From Rikenellaceae bacterium (GTDB lineage Bacteria > Bacteroidota > Bacteroidia > Bacteroidales > UBA932): 33,354 nt of DNA. The position numbers and the translations under genes are program-made. Of the stretch, positions 7,321-14,859 are shown in pieces; the first letter of the stretch is position 1; every line of letters starts with the position of its first letter. The stretch is from NCBI GenBank assembly GCA_022777205.1, contig JALFGP010000068.1:1-33354 (forward strand), given 5' to 3'. The notes under the pieces are model-generated. The model was not told where the DNA came from, did no database searches, and worked only from the letters and a program-made list of their open reading frames with translations.

Positions 7321-7944
7321 TTACAAAACAGAACGTACCGCCATTTCCAACTGCTCTGACAATTCCGCACGGCGTGTCTCATCCGGAACCATAGCCAGCA
7401 CAGGAGCAAGGAAAGAAACCATCTGCAGGAATCTTGCTTCGGCCTCCGGAATTCCTCTGGACCTCATATAGAACTGCGCATCTTCATCGAGTTTGCCCAC
7501 CGTGGCCCCGTGTGAACATTTCACGTCATCCGCATAAATTTCCAACTGGGGACGGGTGGTGACTTTGGCCGTGTCTGTGAGCAGGAGATTGTGGTCTGCC
7601 TGATAAGCTTCCGTCTTCTGGGCATCGTGGGCCACCACGATTCTTCCGTAGAACCCCACCTGTGCAGTTCCTCCCACTATACCCTTAAAGTCCTGATTGG
7701 ACACGCAGCCTCCCACCTTGTGCTCCATTGTAACGGAGATGTCCAGCCTCTCGTCTGACGGGCAGAGGTAAACTCCTCCCACGTTGGCTCTGGCTCCCTC
7801 CCCCTCCAGCACAATGTGCAGAGGTATGCTGCAGCTAACCCCCGGCAGGGCAATTATGAGCATTTCCAGCCTTTCGTCCCTGCCCAGTACAATGTCCCGG
7901 GGTATTTGGTCCCTGCCTGCAAAATAAATCCTAAAGTCCGTCAT
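7321..7944 (-). CDS. sufD: SufD-like Fe-S scaffold subunit, half length
   Basis: This is the SufBD-type beta-helix core and C-terminal domain of the Fe-S assembly scaffold that pairs with SufB. The signature segment is YADDVKCSHGATVGKLDED, with the His used for cluster assembly in SufD, followed by FYMRSRGIPEAEAR. It is only 207 residues, whereas SufD is usually 400-450, and lacks the N-terminal helical region. There is no sign of a frameshift: the start overlaps the sufC end by 14 bases, and sufC lies directly upstream, so no 5' piece exists. The protein may be naturally short or may be an old deletion. Confidence 0.85.
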   Translation of the reverse strand: MTDFRIYFAGRDQIPRDIVLGRDERLEMLIIALPGVSCSIPLHIVLEGEGARANVGGVYLCPSDERLDISVTMEHKVGGCVSNQDFKGIVGGTAQVGFYGRIVVAHDAQKTEAYQADHNLLLTDTAKVTTRPQLEIYADDVKCSHGATVGKLDEDAQFYMRSRGIPEAEARFLQMVSFLAPVLAMVPDETRRAELSEQLEMAVRSVL

Positions 7945-8680
7945 AGCCGTTCTCCTCGATAAGGTTCACCAACTCCCTGCCGCCGGTCCTAACTATGCGT
8001 CCGTCCTTGAGCACGTGCACTATGTCCGGCACTATATACTCCAGAAGCCTCTGGTAGTGAGTGATGATGATTGAAGCCTTTTCAGGGGTGTGCAAGGCAT
8101 TCACTCCGTTTGCCACTATCCTGAGGGCATCCACATCCAGTCCGCTGTCGGTCTCGTCCAGGATTGACAGCACCGGGTCCAGCATAGCCATCTGGAAGAT
8201 TTCGTTGCGTTTTTTCTCTCCGCCCGAGAAGCCCACATTCACTTCCCTTTTGGAGAATTCAGACTTCATCTGCACGAAAGCCATCTTCTCCTTCATCAGC
8301 TTGAGAAAATCGCCCGCCTTGAGTTCTTCCTGCCCCTTTGCGCGACGGTGAGCATTGACAGCCGACTTCATAAAATTAGTAATGGTCACTCCCGGAATCT
8401 CCACAGGGTACTGGAAGGACATAAATATGCCGGCTACAGAACGCTCCTCAGGAGACATCGCGAGCAGATCCTGCCCCATATACTCGATGCTGCCGGAAGT
8501 AACGGTGTATTGAGGCTTGCCTGCCAGCACCGAACTCAGGGTACTCTTGCCGGCACCGTTGGGCCCCATAAAGGCGTGAATTTCACCTTTGCGTATTTCG
8601 AGGTCGATTCCACGCAGGATTTCCTTTCCTTCGATTCCCGCATGCAGACCACTGATTTTCAATATGATATCGTTTGCCAT
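7931..8680 (-). CDS. sufC: SufC, Fe-S assembly ABC-type ATPase
   Basis: SufC is the cytosolic ABC ATPase that drives conformational change in the SufBCD scaffold. Walker A is GPNGAGKSTLSSVLAGK (about 38-54), the Q-loop FQYPVEIPGV, the signature VGFSGGEKKRNEIFQ and Walker B LSILDETDSGLD, all standard SufC features, with the LDETDSGLD motif typical. Its 249 residues fit the family. It overlaps sufD by 14 bases and lies 4 bases after the transporter gene, so the genes are translationally linked. Confidence 0.97.
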   Translation of the reverse strand: MANDIILKISGLHAGIEGKEILRGIDLEIRKGEIHAFMGPNGAGKSTLSSVLAGKPQYTVTSGSIEYMGQDLLAMSPEERSVAGIFMSFQYPVEIPGVTITNFMKSAVNAHRRAKGQEELKAGDFLKLMKEKMAFVQMKSEFSKREVNVGFSGGEKKRNEIFQMAMLDPVLSILDETDSGLDVDALRIVANGVNALHTPEKASIIITHYQRLLEYIVPDIVHVLKDGRIVRTGGRELVNLIEENGYDGL

Positions 8681-8684
8681 AAGC

Positions 8685-9344
8685 CTATTGTTTTTCTTTT
8701 CTGTAAAGTTTCATCCAGCCCACCAGGGACACGATTCCATTGATGAGGTAAAGTGCGCATACTATAGGCATAAACACGTGTCCCACCATCAGATGCATAG
8801 TCACCTGGGCTATATTCACGAAGAGCCAGAGTATCCAGCACTCCCATTTCTTCAATGCCGAAAGCAGTTGGGCCGTCAATATGAGCACGGTCACCAGAGC
8901 ATCCAGATAAGGTATGGGGTCAGGAGAAAAATAGCCCGGACACCAGTCCCTTCCGAGTTTGAGCAGCAGCCAGCCCCACAGTACGGCGAAAAGCGGAACC
9001 AGCACAAGAAGAGCGGCTCTCGACTTCCAACCGAGCATAGTCACCTTCAATTCGTCAGTCTTGCCCTTCACTTCTTCACCCTTGCGGGGATGAGACCAGC
9101 GGTAATGCCCGAGAACGTTGATTCCCAAGGACAGGGGCTGAAGCAGCAGGGAGGCGTAGAGATGCTTGTTGAAGAACATAAGGGTGAGTCCTATGGTGTA
9201 GAGATACCCCACCCAGAAATTGTATTTGCTGTTCCTTCCGGCGAGAAAGACACAGGTGAGCCCGAGGACGGAAGTCAGCAGGTCTATGAGCAGCACCGGA
9301 GTGTCGGAACCTATGGTAAATAATGTATAATTGAGCCAATCCAT
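8685..9344 (-). CDS. pnuC: PnuC-family vitamin/nucleoside transporter
   Basis: A 219-residue membrane protein of the PnuC family, facilitators that import nicotinamide riboside (or, in relatives, thiamine or deoxynucleosides) and rely on phosphorylation inside the cell to trap the substrate. It has about seven hydrophobic segments, an early NFWVGYLYTIGLTLMF and the family motif W-x2-W-x3-N in CWILWLFVN. The sequence does not tell the substrate. It sits between sufB (4 bases) and sufC (4 bases) in one tight operon, an unexpected place for a vitamin transporter; no kinase gene or riboswitch is seen nearby. Confidence 0.88.
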   Translation of the reverse strand: MDWLNYTLFTIGSDTPVLLIDLLTSVLGLTCVFLAGRNSKYNFWVGYLYTIGLTLMFFNKHLYASLLLQPLSLGINVLGHYRWSHPRKGEEVKGKTDELKVTMLGWKSRAALLVLVPLFAVLWGWLLLKLGRDWCPGYFSPDPIPYLDALVTVLILTAQLLSALKKWECWILWLFVNIAQVTMHLMVGHVFMPIVCALYLINGIVSLVGWMKLYRKEKQ

Positions 9345-9348
9345 AATA

Positions 9349-10785
9349 TTAACCTATTGAACCTTCGAGAGATACCGAAAGCAGTTTACGAGCCTCCACT
9401 GCAAATTCCATCGGAAGCCTTGCCAGGACCTCTTTTGCATAACCGTTCACAATCAGGCCCACGGCATCTTCAGACGGTATCCCCCTCTGATTGCAGTAGA
9501 AGAGCTGGTCCTCACTGATTTTGGAGGTTGTGGCCTCGTGTTCCACAATTGCTGTCGGATTGGAATTCTGTATGTCGGGAAATGTATGCGCTCCGCAATC
9601 CGAACCTATGAGCAGGCTGTCGCACTGGGAGTAGTTGCGGGCGTTTTCTGCCCCCGGGAGCATTTTCACGAGTCCTCTGTAACTGTTCTGGCTATGGCCG
9701 GCAGATATGCCCTTGCTGACTATGCGGCTGCGGGTGTTGCGGCCTATGTGTATCATTTTGGTGCCGGTGTCGGCCTGCTGACGGTTGTTGGTCACGGCCA
9801 CAGAATAGAACTCCGAGGAGGAATTGTCGCCCTTGAGTATGGTGGAAGGGTATTTCCAGGTGATTGCGGAACCGGTCTCGACCTGAGTCCAGGACAAATG
9901 GCTGCCGCTGCCCTTGCATATTCCTCTCTTGGTCACGAAGTTGAATATGCCTCCCCGACCCTGTGCATCTCCCGGATACCAGTTCTGGACAGTAGAGTAG
10001 CGCACGTCGGCATCCTTTTCCACAATGATTTCCACCACCGCCGCGTGAAGCTGGTTCTCATCACGCATCGGGGCCGTGCAGCCTTCCATATAGCTCACAT
10101 AGGAACCTTCATCCGCCACTATGAGAGTGCGCTCGAACTGCCCCGTTCCCTTGGCATTGATGCGGAAATAGCTGGACAGTTCCATAGGGCAGTGCACACC
10201 CTTGGGAATGTAGCAGAAAGACCCGTCGCTGAATACCGCGGAATTGAGGGCCGAATAGAAATTGTCACCCGAAGGCACCACGGTGGCGAGATATTTCCGC
10301 ACCAAGTCGGGATGTTCCTTCACCGCCTCCGAGAATGAGCAGAAGATTATGCCCTTTTCAGCGAGCGCAGCCCTGAAAGTTGTGGCCACGGAGACGGAAT
10401 CGAAGACCGCATCCACAGCCACACCGGCAAGGGCCGCCCTTTCGTTCAGAGGAATGCCCAGTTTGTCGAAAGTCTTTTCGAGTTCCGGGTCTATTTCTTT
10501 CGGACGGTCTGACTCCTTTTTCGGTGCCGCATAATATATTATGTCCTGAAAATCAATCTCGGGTATATCCAGATGTCCCCAGGTCGGGACGGTCATCTTC
10601 TGCCATTTGCGGAAGGCATCCAGACGGAAATCCAGCAGCCACTCCGGCTCCTCCTTCTTGGCGGAAATCAGACGGATAATGTCCTCGTTCAAGCCCTTCG
10701 GGATGAATTCCTGGTCCACGTCTGTCACGAATCCGTGCTCGTATTCCTTGCTTGAAAGTTCTTCAAATATATTGTCTTGTTTCAT
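9349..10785 (-). CDS. sufB: SufB, Fe-S cluster assembly scaffold
   Basis: SufB is the main scaffold on which Fe-S clusters are built from SufS-derived sulfur. Typical segments are [55 protein letters not shown] and, near the C-terminus, [20 protein letters not shown], whose first Cys is the sulfur-accepting residue. I start at [12 protein letters not shown] (10785), giving 478 residues. The frame extends upstream to 10875, but a -7 promoter element (10804-10811) lies inside that extension, so the longer form is unlikely. It heads the operon sufB, pnuC, sufC, sufD, ispE, tsaE. No sufS, sufE or sufU is in the window. Confidence 0.95.
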   Translation of the reverse strand: MKQDNIFEELSSKEYEHGFVTDVDQEFIPKGLNEDIIRLISAKKEEPEWLLDFRLDAFRKWQKMTVPTWGHLDIPEIDFQDIIYYAAPKKESDRPKEIDPELEKTFDKLGIPLNERAALAGVAVDAVFDSVSVATTFRAALAEKGIIFCSFSEAVKEHPDLVRKYLATVVPSGDNFYSALNSAVFSDGSFCYIPKGVHCPMELSSYFRINAKGTGQFERTLIVADEGSYVSYMEGCTAPMRDENQLHAAVVEIIVEKDADVRYSTVQNWYPGDAQGRGGIFNFVTKRGICKGSGSHLSWTQVETGSAITWKYPSTILKGDNSSSEFYSVAVTNNRQQADTGTKMIHIGRNTRSRIVSKGISAGHSQNSYRGLVKMLPGAENARNYSQCDSLLIGSDCGAHTFPDIQNSNPTAIVEHEATTSKISEDQLFYCNQRGIPSEDAVGLIVNGYAKEVLARLPMEFAVEARKLLSVSLEGSIG

Positions 10786-10803
10786 ATCGTTTCGCATTAC
10801 TTG

Positions 10804-10811
10804 CAAAGATA
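10804..10811 (-). promoter_or_regulatory. -7 promoter element for the suf operon
   Basis: On the minus strand TATCTTTG matches the Bacteroidota -7 consensus TAnnTTTG. Transcription would start near 10797-10799, giving a leader of about 12-14 bases to the chosen sufB ATG. I see no clear -33 TTTG at the expected distance. Confidence 0.5.
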
Positions 10812-10893
10812 GCAATTTCTGACGAATACCTCCATTTTTGCTCTTATTCGAAATAATTTTGGCTTTCGGTATCATTTCAACGCTTAAATTGAT

Positions 10894-10901
10894 TACCTTT
10901 G
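10894..10901 (+). promoter_or_regulatory. -7 promoter element for the nagB-like fusion gene
   Basis: TACCTTTG matches TAnnTTTG. The predicted start near 10906 would give a leader of about 60 bases before the ATG at 10969. The -33 element is not obvious. It lies back to back with the suf promoter in the same 180-base gap. Confidence 0.45.
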
Positions 10902-10968
10902 TATGCTTATGTCCATCCCATCAATGGGGGACAAACGCGCATACCATTCAACACTAAACATATAAGCA

Positions 10969-12885
10969 ATGAAGAAATTCACATTACCAAAAGATGGCGG
11001 TCTCATAGAAGAGGGGTTGCCTAACGGTATCAAGCACACATTTGAGCATATCCCCGCTCATATCTACGAAGACGAGGAAATTGCAAGCAAATGTCTTGCA
11101 GACAAAATCGTTTCTTCCATAAAGGCTTCAGACGGCATCTTCCGTCTGGGACTGTCCACCGGTTCCACTCCTGTCAGCCTCTATCGCGAACTTGCAAAAC
11201 TCCATCAGGAGGGTGCGGTTTCATTCAACAGGGTCGAGATTTACAGCATCGATGAATATTATCCTGCGCCGGCCTATTCACACAGCCGCAACCGCCGACT
11301 CTTCGAGGAACTCATAGACAAAGTGGACATCAAGCCGGAGGCCGTACACATCCCACGTATAGATGAGTTGAAGGACAGTTCCTATGTTTCGGATTTCTGC
11401 ACAAAGTACGACCAGATTGCCTCAAATCTCGACCTGCTCATAATGGGTGTGGGAGAAAAGGGACAAATCGGATTCAATGAGCACGGTGCATCGGAACTCA
11501 GCCGCACCAGGACCGTTCTCCTGTCCTATCCTTCCAGAAAAAGACAGGCGAAGAATTTCGCAGGCAAGGTGGAGATGACTCCAAACAGTGCCATTGCTAT
11601 GGGCATTTCCACTATGCTCAGCGCCAAGAAAATCTACCTCCTTGCCTGGGGTGAAGACAAGGCCCAGGTGGTCAAGGATATAGTTGAGGGCGAGATGTCA
11701 AGCTCGTGCCCGGCATCGCTGCTCCAGAAGCACAGCAACATTTCCTTCTATGTGGACGACAATTCAGCCAGCCTGCTCACAAGAAACGTGGCTCCGTGGC
11801 TCGTGGGTCCTTGCGAATGGACACCGAAGTTCATCAGAAAGGCTGTGGTTTGGCTCTGCGAACAGGTGCACAAGCCTATACTCAAGCTCACCCAGGGCGA
11901 CTATCTCTCCAACGGACTTGGGGAACTGCTTGAGAAGCACGGACCTTATGACAAAATCAACATAAACGTATTCAACGACTTCCAGCATACGATTTCAGGT
12001 TGGCCGGGAGGAAAGCCGAATGCTGATGACAGCACCAGACCTGTGCCTTCATCACCATTCCCTAAGAGAGTCGTGATTTTCTCACCTCACCCTGACGATG
12101 ATGTGATTTCTATGGGAGGTACATTCATCCGTCTGGTAGAGCAGGGACACGATGTGCACGTGGCTTACGAGACTTCCGGAAATGTGGCCGTGCACGACGA
12201 TGTGGTACTCCAGCATATGGATGCAATCCACGAGCTCGGCTATGGGGATGATTTCGAAAAAGTTAAGGCAATTGTGGCTTCCAAGAAACCTGGAGAGCCT
12301 GAACCGCGCGCCCTGCTTGAACTCAAGGGTGCTATCAGAAGGTCCGAGGCCCGTTCTGCAGTGAGGTCATTCGGCCTGAATGCAGACACCAACGCACACT
12401 TCCTCAACCTGCCTTTCTATGAGACCGGCGGCATCAAGAAGGGAGAGCGAACCCAGGCGGACATAGACATAATCATAGACCTGCTCCAGAAGGTTCAGCC
12501 TCATCAGATTTACCTCGCAGGTGACCTTGCAGACCCTCACGGAACACACAGAGTCTGCACAGAAGCCGTGCTTGAGGCCCTGAACCAGCTCAAAGATGAG
12601 GCTTGGCTCAAAGAATGCCACGTGTGGCTGTACAGAGGTGCCTGGATGGAATGGGAGCTCGGAAAGGTGGATATGGCAGTTCCGCTCAGCCCTGACGAGG
12701 TGATCAAGAAACGCCACGCCATCTACCGCCACCTCTCACAGAAGGACATAGTGCCGTTCCCGGGAGAAGACCCGCGCGAGTTCTGGCAAAGGGCCGAAGA
12801 GAGGACACAGAATACCGCACGCCTTTATGACGAACTCGGAATGGCTGAATATCAGGCAATTGAGGTGTTCGTGCGCCTGTTTTAG
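10969..12885 (+). CDS. NagB-like domain fused to PIG-L/LmbE deacetylase domain
   Basis: A 638-residue two-domain protein. Residues about 30-290 resemble glucosamine-6-phosphate deaminase: GLSTGSTPVSLYREL (phosphate loop), YSIDEYYP (matching the catalytic Asp72 region of E. coli NagB) and MGVGEKGQIGFNE. The last normally reads GNDGH or GEDGH; here Asp141 is Lys and His143 is Gln, so classical deamination is doubtful. Residues about 365-600 are a PIG-L/LmbE deacetylase: VVIFSPHPDDDVISMGG (zinc-binding HPDD) and LADPHGTHRVC. PIG-L enzymes remove N-acetyl groups from GlcNAc-type sugars. The architecture is widespread in Bacteroidota, often labelled GlcN6P deaminase. A canonical nagB follows after 46 bases. 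Confidence 0.9.
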   Translation: MKKFTLPKDGGLIEEGLPNGIKHTFEHIPAHIYEDEEIASKCLADKIVSSIKASDGIFRLGLSTGSTPVSLYRELAKLHQEGAVSFNRVEIYSIDEYYPAPAYSHSRNRRLFEELIDKVDIKPEAVHIPRIDELKDSSYVSDFCTKYDQIASNLDLLIMGVGEKGQIGFNEHGASELSRTRTVLLSYPSRKRQAKNFAGKVEMTPNSAIAMGISTMLSAKKIYLLAWGEDKAQVVKDIVEGEMSSSCPASLLQKHSNISFYVDDNSASLLTRNVAPWLVGPCEWTPKFIRKAVVWLCEQVHKPILKLTQGDYLSNGLGELLEKHGPYDKININVFNDFQHTISGWPGGKPNADDSTRPVPSSPFPKRVVIFSPHPDDDVISMGGTFIRLVEQGHDVHVAYETSGNVAVHDDVVLQHMDAIHELGYGDDFEKVKAIVASKKPGEPEPRALLELKGAIRRSEARSAVRSFGLNADTNAHFLNLPFYETGGIKKGERTQADIDIIIDLLQKVQPHQIYLAGDLADPHGTHRVCTEAVLEALNQLKDEAWLKECHVWLYRGAWMEWELGKVDMAVPLSPDEVIKKRHAIYRHLSQKDIVPFPGEDPREFWQRAEERTQNTARLYDELGMAEYQAIEVFVRLF

Positions 12886-12931
12886 AATGCGACTGTCCCG
12901 AAAAGAATTATTAACCCAAAATATTTGAATA

Positions 12932-13723
12932 ATGAGAGTAATCATTGAACCGAATGCGCAGGAAGGATCAGTCTGGGCTGCGAATTACATCGTTTCACGC
13001 ATCAAGGCCAAGGCTGCTGTTACCGACAAGCCTTTCGTTCTCGGTCTTCCGACCGGAGGGACCCCTGTCGGAACATACAAGGAACTGATTCGCCTGTACA
13101 AAGCCGGTGAGGTTTCCTTCAAGAATGTCATTACCTTCAATATGGACGAATATGTAGGTCTGCCGGAGAACCACCCTGAAAGCTACCACAGCTTTATGGC
13201 ACGCAACTTCTTCGACCACGTGGATGTTCCGAAGGAGAATATCAACATCCTCAACGGCAATGCTACTGACCTCGCTGCCGAGTGTGCAGCCTACGAGGAG
13301 AGAATCAAGGCTGCCGGAGGAATCGACCTGTTTATGGGCGGTGTGGGCGAAGATGGTCACCTGGCTTTCAATGAGCCTTTCTCATCCCTCGTTTCTCGCA
13401 CAAGGGTGAAGAGCCTGACTTACGACACTATTCTCGTCAACTCCCGCTTCTTTGACGGAGACCTTTCACAGGTTCCGACAACTGCACTCACAGTGGGTGT
13501 GGGCACGGTTATGGATGCGAAAGAGGTGCTTGTGCTTGCTTTCGGACACAAGAAGGCCACTGCCTTGAAGAACGCCATTGAAGGAGCATACTCGCAGTCT
13601 TGCACACTTTCTGCCCTTCAGGCTCATCAGCACGGCATCATCGTGGCTGACGAACTTGCAGTAGGCGAGCTCAAAGTCAATACATACAGGTACTTCAAGG
13701 ACATCGAGAAGGACAACCTTTGA
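12932..13723 (+). CDS. nagB: NagB, glucosamine-6-phosphate deaminase
   Basis: NagB converts glucosamine 6-phosphate to fructose 6-phosphate and ammonia, feeding amino sugars into glycolysis. All expected motifs are present: [25 protein letters not shown] with the catalytic Asp, [14 protein letters not shown] with Asp, His and Glu, and FGHKKATAL for phosphate binding. At 263 residues it matches E. coli NagB (266). It lies 46 bases after the NagB-like/PIG-L fusion on the same strand, so deacetylation and deamination may be linked, and it is followed by hairpins that could end the transcript. Confidence 0.96.
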   Translation: MRVIIEPNAQEGSVWAANYIVSRIKAKAAVTDKPFVLGLPTGGTPVGTYKELIRLYKAGEVSFKNVITFNMDEYVGLPENHPESYHSFMARNFFDHVDVPKENINILNGNATDLAAECAAYEERIKAAGGIDLFMGGVGEDGHLAFNEPFSSLVSRTRVKSLTYDTILVNSRFFDGDLSQVPTTALTVGVGTVMDAKEVLVLAFGHKKATALKNAIEGAYSQSCTLSALQAHQHGIIVADELAVGELKVNTYRYFKDIEKDNL

Positions 13724-13726
13724 CAG

Positions 13727-13786
13727 ATTCCCGGTCAAGCCGGGAATGACGTTGAGCGATAACATCCTTCCCGACCTGTTCGGGCA
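13727..13786. repeat. Palindromic repeat hairpins behind nagB
   Basis: Right after the nagB stop there is a perfect hairpin, ATTCCCGG-TCAAG-CCGGGAAT, followed by a smaller one, CCCGA-CCTGT-TCGGG. The ATTCCCGG...CCGGGAATGACG form resembles dispersed palindromic (REP-like) repeats seen between genes in many bacteria. It may stabilise the mRNA end or simply be a repeat insertion. Confidence 0.55.
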
Positions 13787-13789
13787 TCG

Positions 13790-13830
13790 CAATGCAAACA
13801 AGCCGGCTGGGGATTCCAGTCGGCTTGTTT
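13790..13830 (+). terminator. Hairpin behind nagB, copy 1 of a 38-base repeat
   Basis: The arms AACAAGCCGGCTGG and CCAGTCGGCTTGTT form a 14-bp stem with one G-T wobble and a 5-base loop, ending in TTT. It lies about 70 bases after nagB and is a plausible terminator. The block 13790-13827 recurs at 16163-16200 with a single difference. Confidence 0.65.
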
Positions 13831-13848
13831 GAGTTTGGGCCTTTGAGA

Positions 13849-14459
13849 TTATTCCTTTTTTGAGTATGACCTGTTTTTATTGCCTCCGAGAGTTTCCAGA
13901 TATCCGAATTCGGTTAATTGGCGCAAATAACGCCTTGCCGTCGTTTCAGGGAAACCCAGTGCACTGACAATATCCTCCGTCCTTATCTGCTGTTTATCGG
14001 CCATAAAAATTAAAATATCGACCAGTTTCTCTGCCAAAGATGGCTTAATTGCCCATTTATCGGCCATTTGCTTAACCGAATCCGTTTTATCGGCCACTTC
14101 AGCTGATTTGACATATTGTTCAATATCCTTTCTGAGATGGTCGCAATGCAAACGTGCCATACAATTGAGGAATATTTCAATATCCTCATTATCTCTCGTG
14201 TCAATCAAAGCTTGGATGTAATCTCCTTTATCAGGTCCAGATTCATCAACTGCTCAATTATGGATTTACCTTTTGCGGCAATACCCTCGTCAAACAGCAG
14301 TTGGGCTTCAACTTCCGTCACCGTGCTCCCCTCAATCGCCGTGGAATGGGTAATAATCGAATACAGATAGAATTTGTCATAATCTATCTGCTTTGATATA
14401 CCCAATTCCTGATACTGCCGGAGCAGTTGCAAGAGTAAAGTCTTGTTCTCAACCGTCAT
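13849..14459 (-). pseudogene. Fic-family protein gene with catalytic core deleted
   Basis: The 5' part (14459-14205) encodes MTVENKTLLLQLL, an inhibitory-helix motif HSTAIEGSTVTE of the (S/T)xxxE(G/N) type, and KSIIEQLMNLDL. The 3' part (about 14237-13849, different frame) encodes DYIQALIDTRDNEDIEIF and a winged-helix end, ALGFPETTARRYLRQLTEFGYLE. Between NLDL and DYIQAL about 100-150 residues are missing, including the HPFxxGNGR motif that transfers AMP, and the frame is broken at the junction near 14236. Fic proteins modify targets by AMP transfer; this one cannot. The fragments match the usual order of a Bacteroidales Fic protein with C-terminal DNA-binding domain. Confidence 0.85.
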
Positions 14460-14554
14460 TTCTTGAACTCTTTTCAATCTTGCCACCCCACATCGGTGAC
14501 TCAATATAACTCATACATTAGGTCAGATTGCAAATTTACGTATTCTTGTAAAAT

Positions 14555-14806
14555 ATGAACCCATTCACGGGCATTATCTTCGATTTTGACGGCACTCTCG
14601 CAGATACCGCCACCGTCATCGTCGATGCTATGAGACGGACTTTCACCGATATGGGCCTGCCGGTTCAAGCCGGGGAGGATATGCGCAGGACAATCGGGAT
14701 GAAACTTCTCCTGGCCATCGCCACGTCCAGGAATGCGGAGTCTCTGGGGATCATACTCGCCAACAATGACATCGCTCTCGGCGACCCCCTCCTCTCATTA
14801 CCTTGA
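14555..14806 (+). pseudogene. HAD-family phosphatase remnant
   Basis: An 83-codon frame begins MNPFTGIIFDFDGTLADT, which is HAD motif I with the nucleophile Asp, and continues into the start of the cap domain (MRRTIGMKL). It then jumps to LLAIATSRNAESL, the motif II region, and ends soon after ILANNDI. Intact HAD phosphatases of this type have about 210-230 residues; roughly 60 are missing in the middle, and everything after motif II, including motifs III and IV, is gone. I read it as an internally deleted pseudogene. Confidence 0.75.
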
Positions 14807-14859
14807 AAAACCTCCAGATCCTAATAAGTGGCGATAATTTTGGAATACGGGCATAATTC

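Noticed and set aside
8589..9323. A 244-codon plus-strand frame opposite pnuC and sufC
   Set aside because: Rich in His, Gln and Glu with no membrane or catalytic motif; it mirrors hydrophobic codons of pnuC.
9538..10338. A 266-codon plus-strand frame opposite sufB
   Set aside because: Antisense shadow; sufB on the other strand is unambiguous.
10786..10875. Longer N-terminus for SufB (30 extra residues)
   Set aside because: The added part is unlike SufB and contains the predicted -7 promoter element.
13849..14208. An intact 119-aa DNA-binding protein
   Set aside because: Its sequence is the C-terminal part of a Fic protein and its apparent start is a TTG inside YIQALIDTRD, so it is a pseudogene fragment.
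14116..14370. Plus-strand frame opposite the Fic remnant
   Set aside because: Antisense shadow with no family resemblance.
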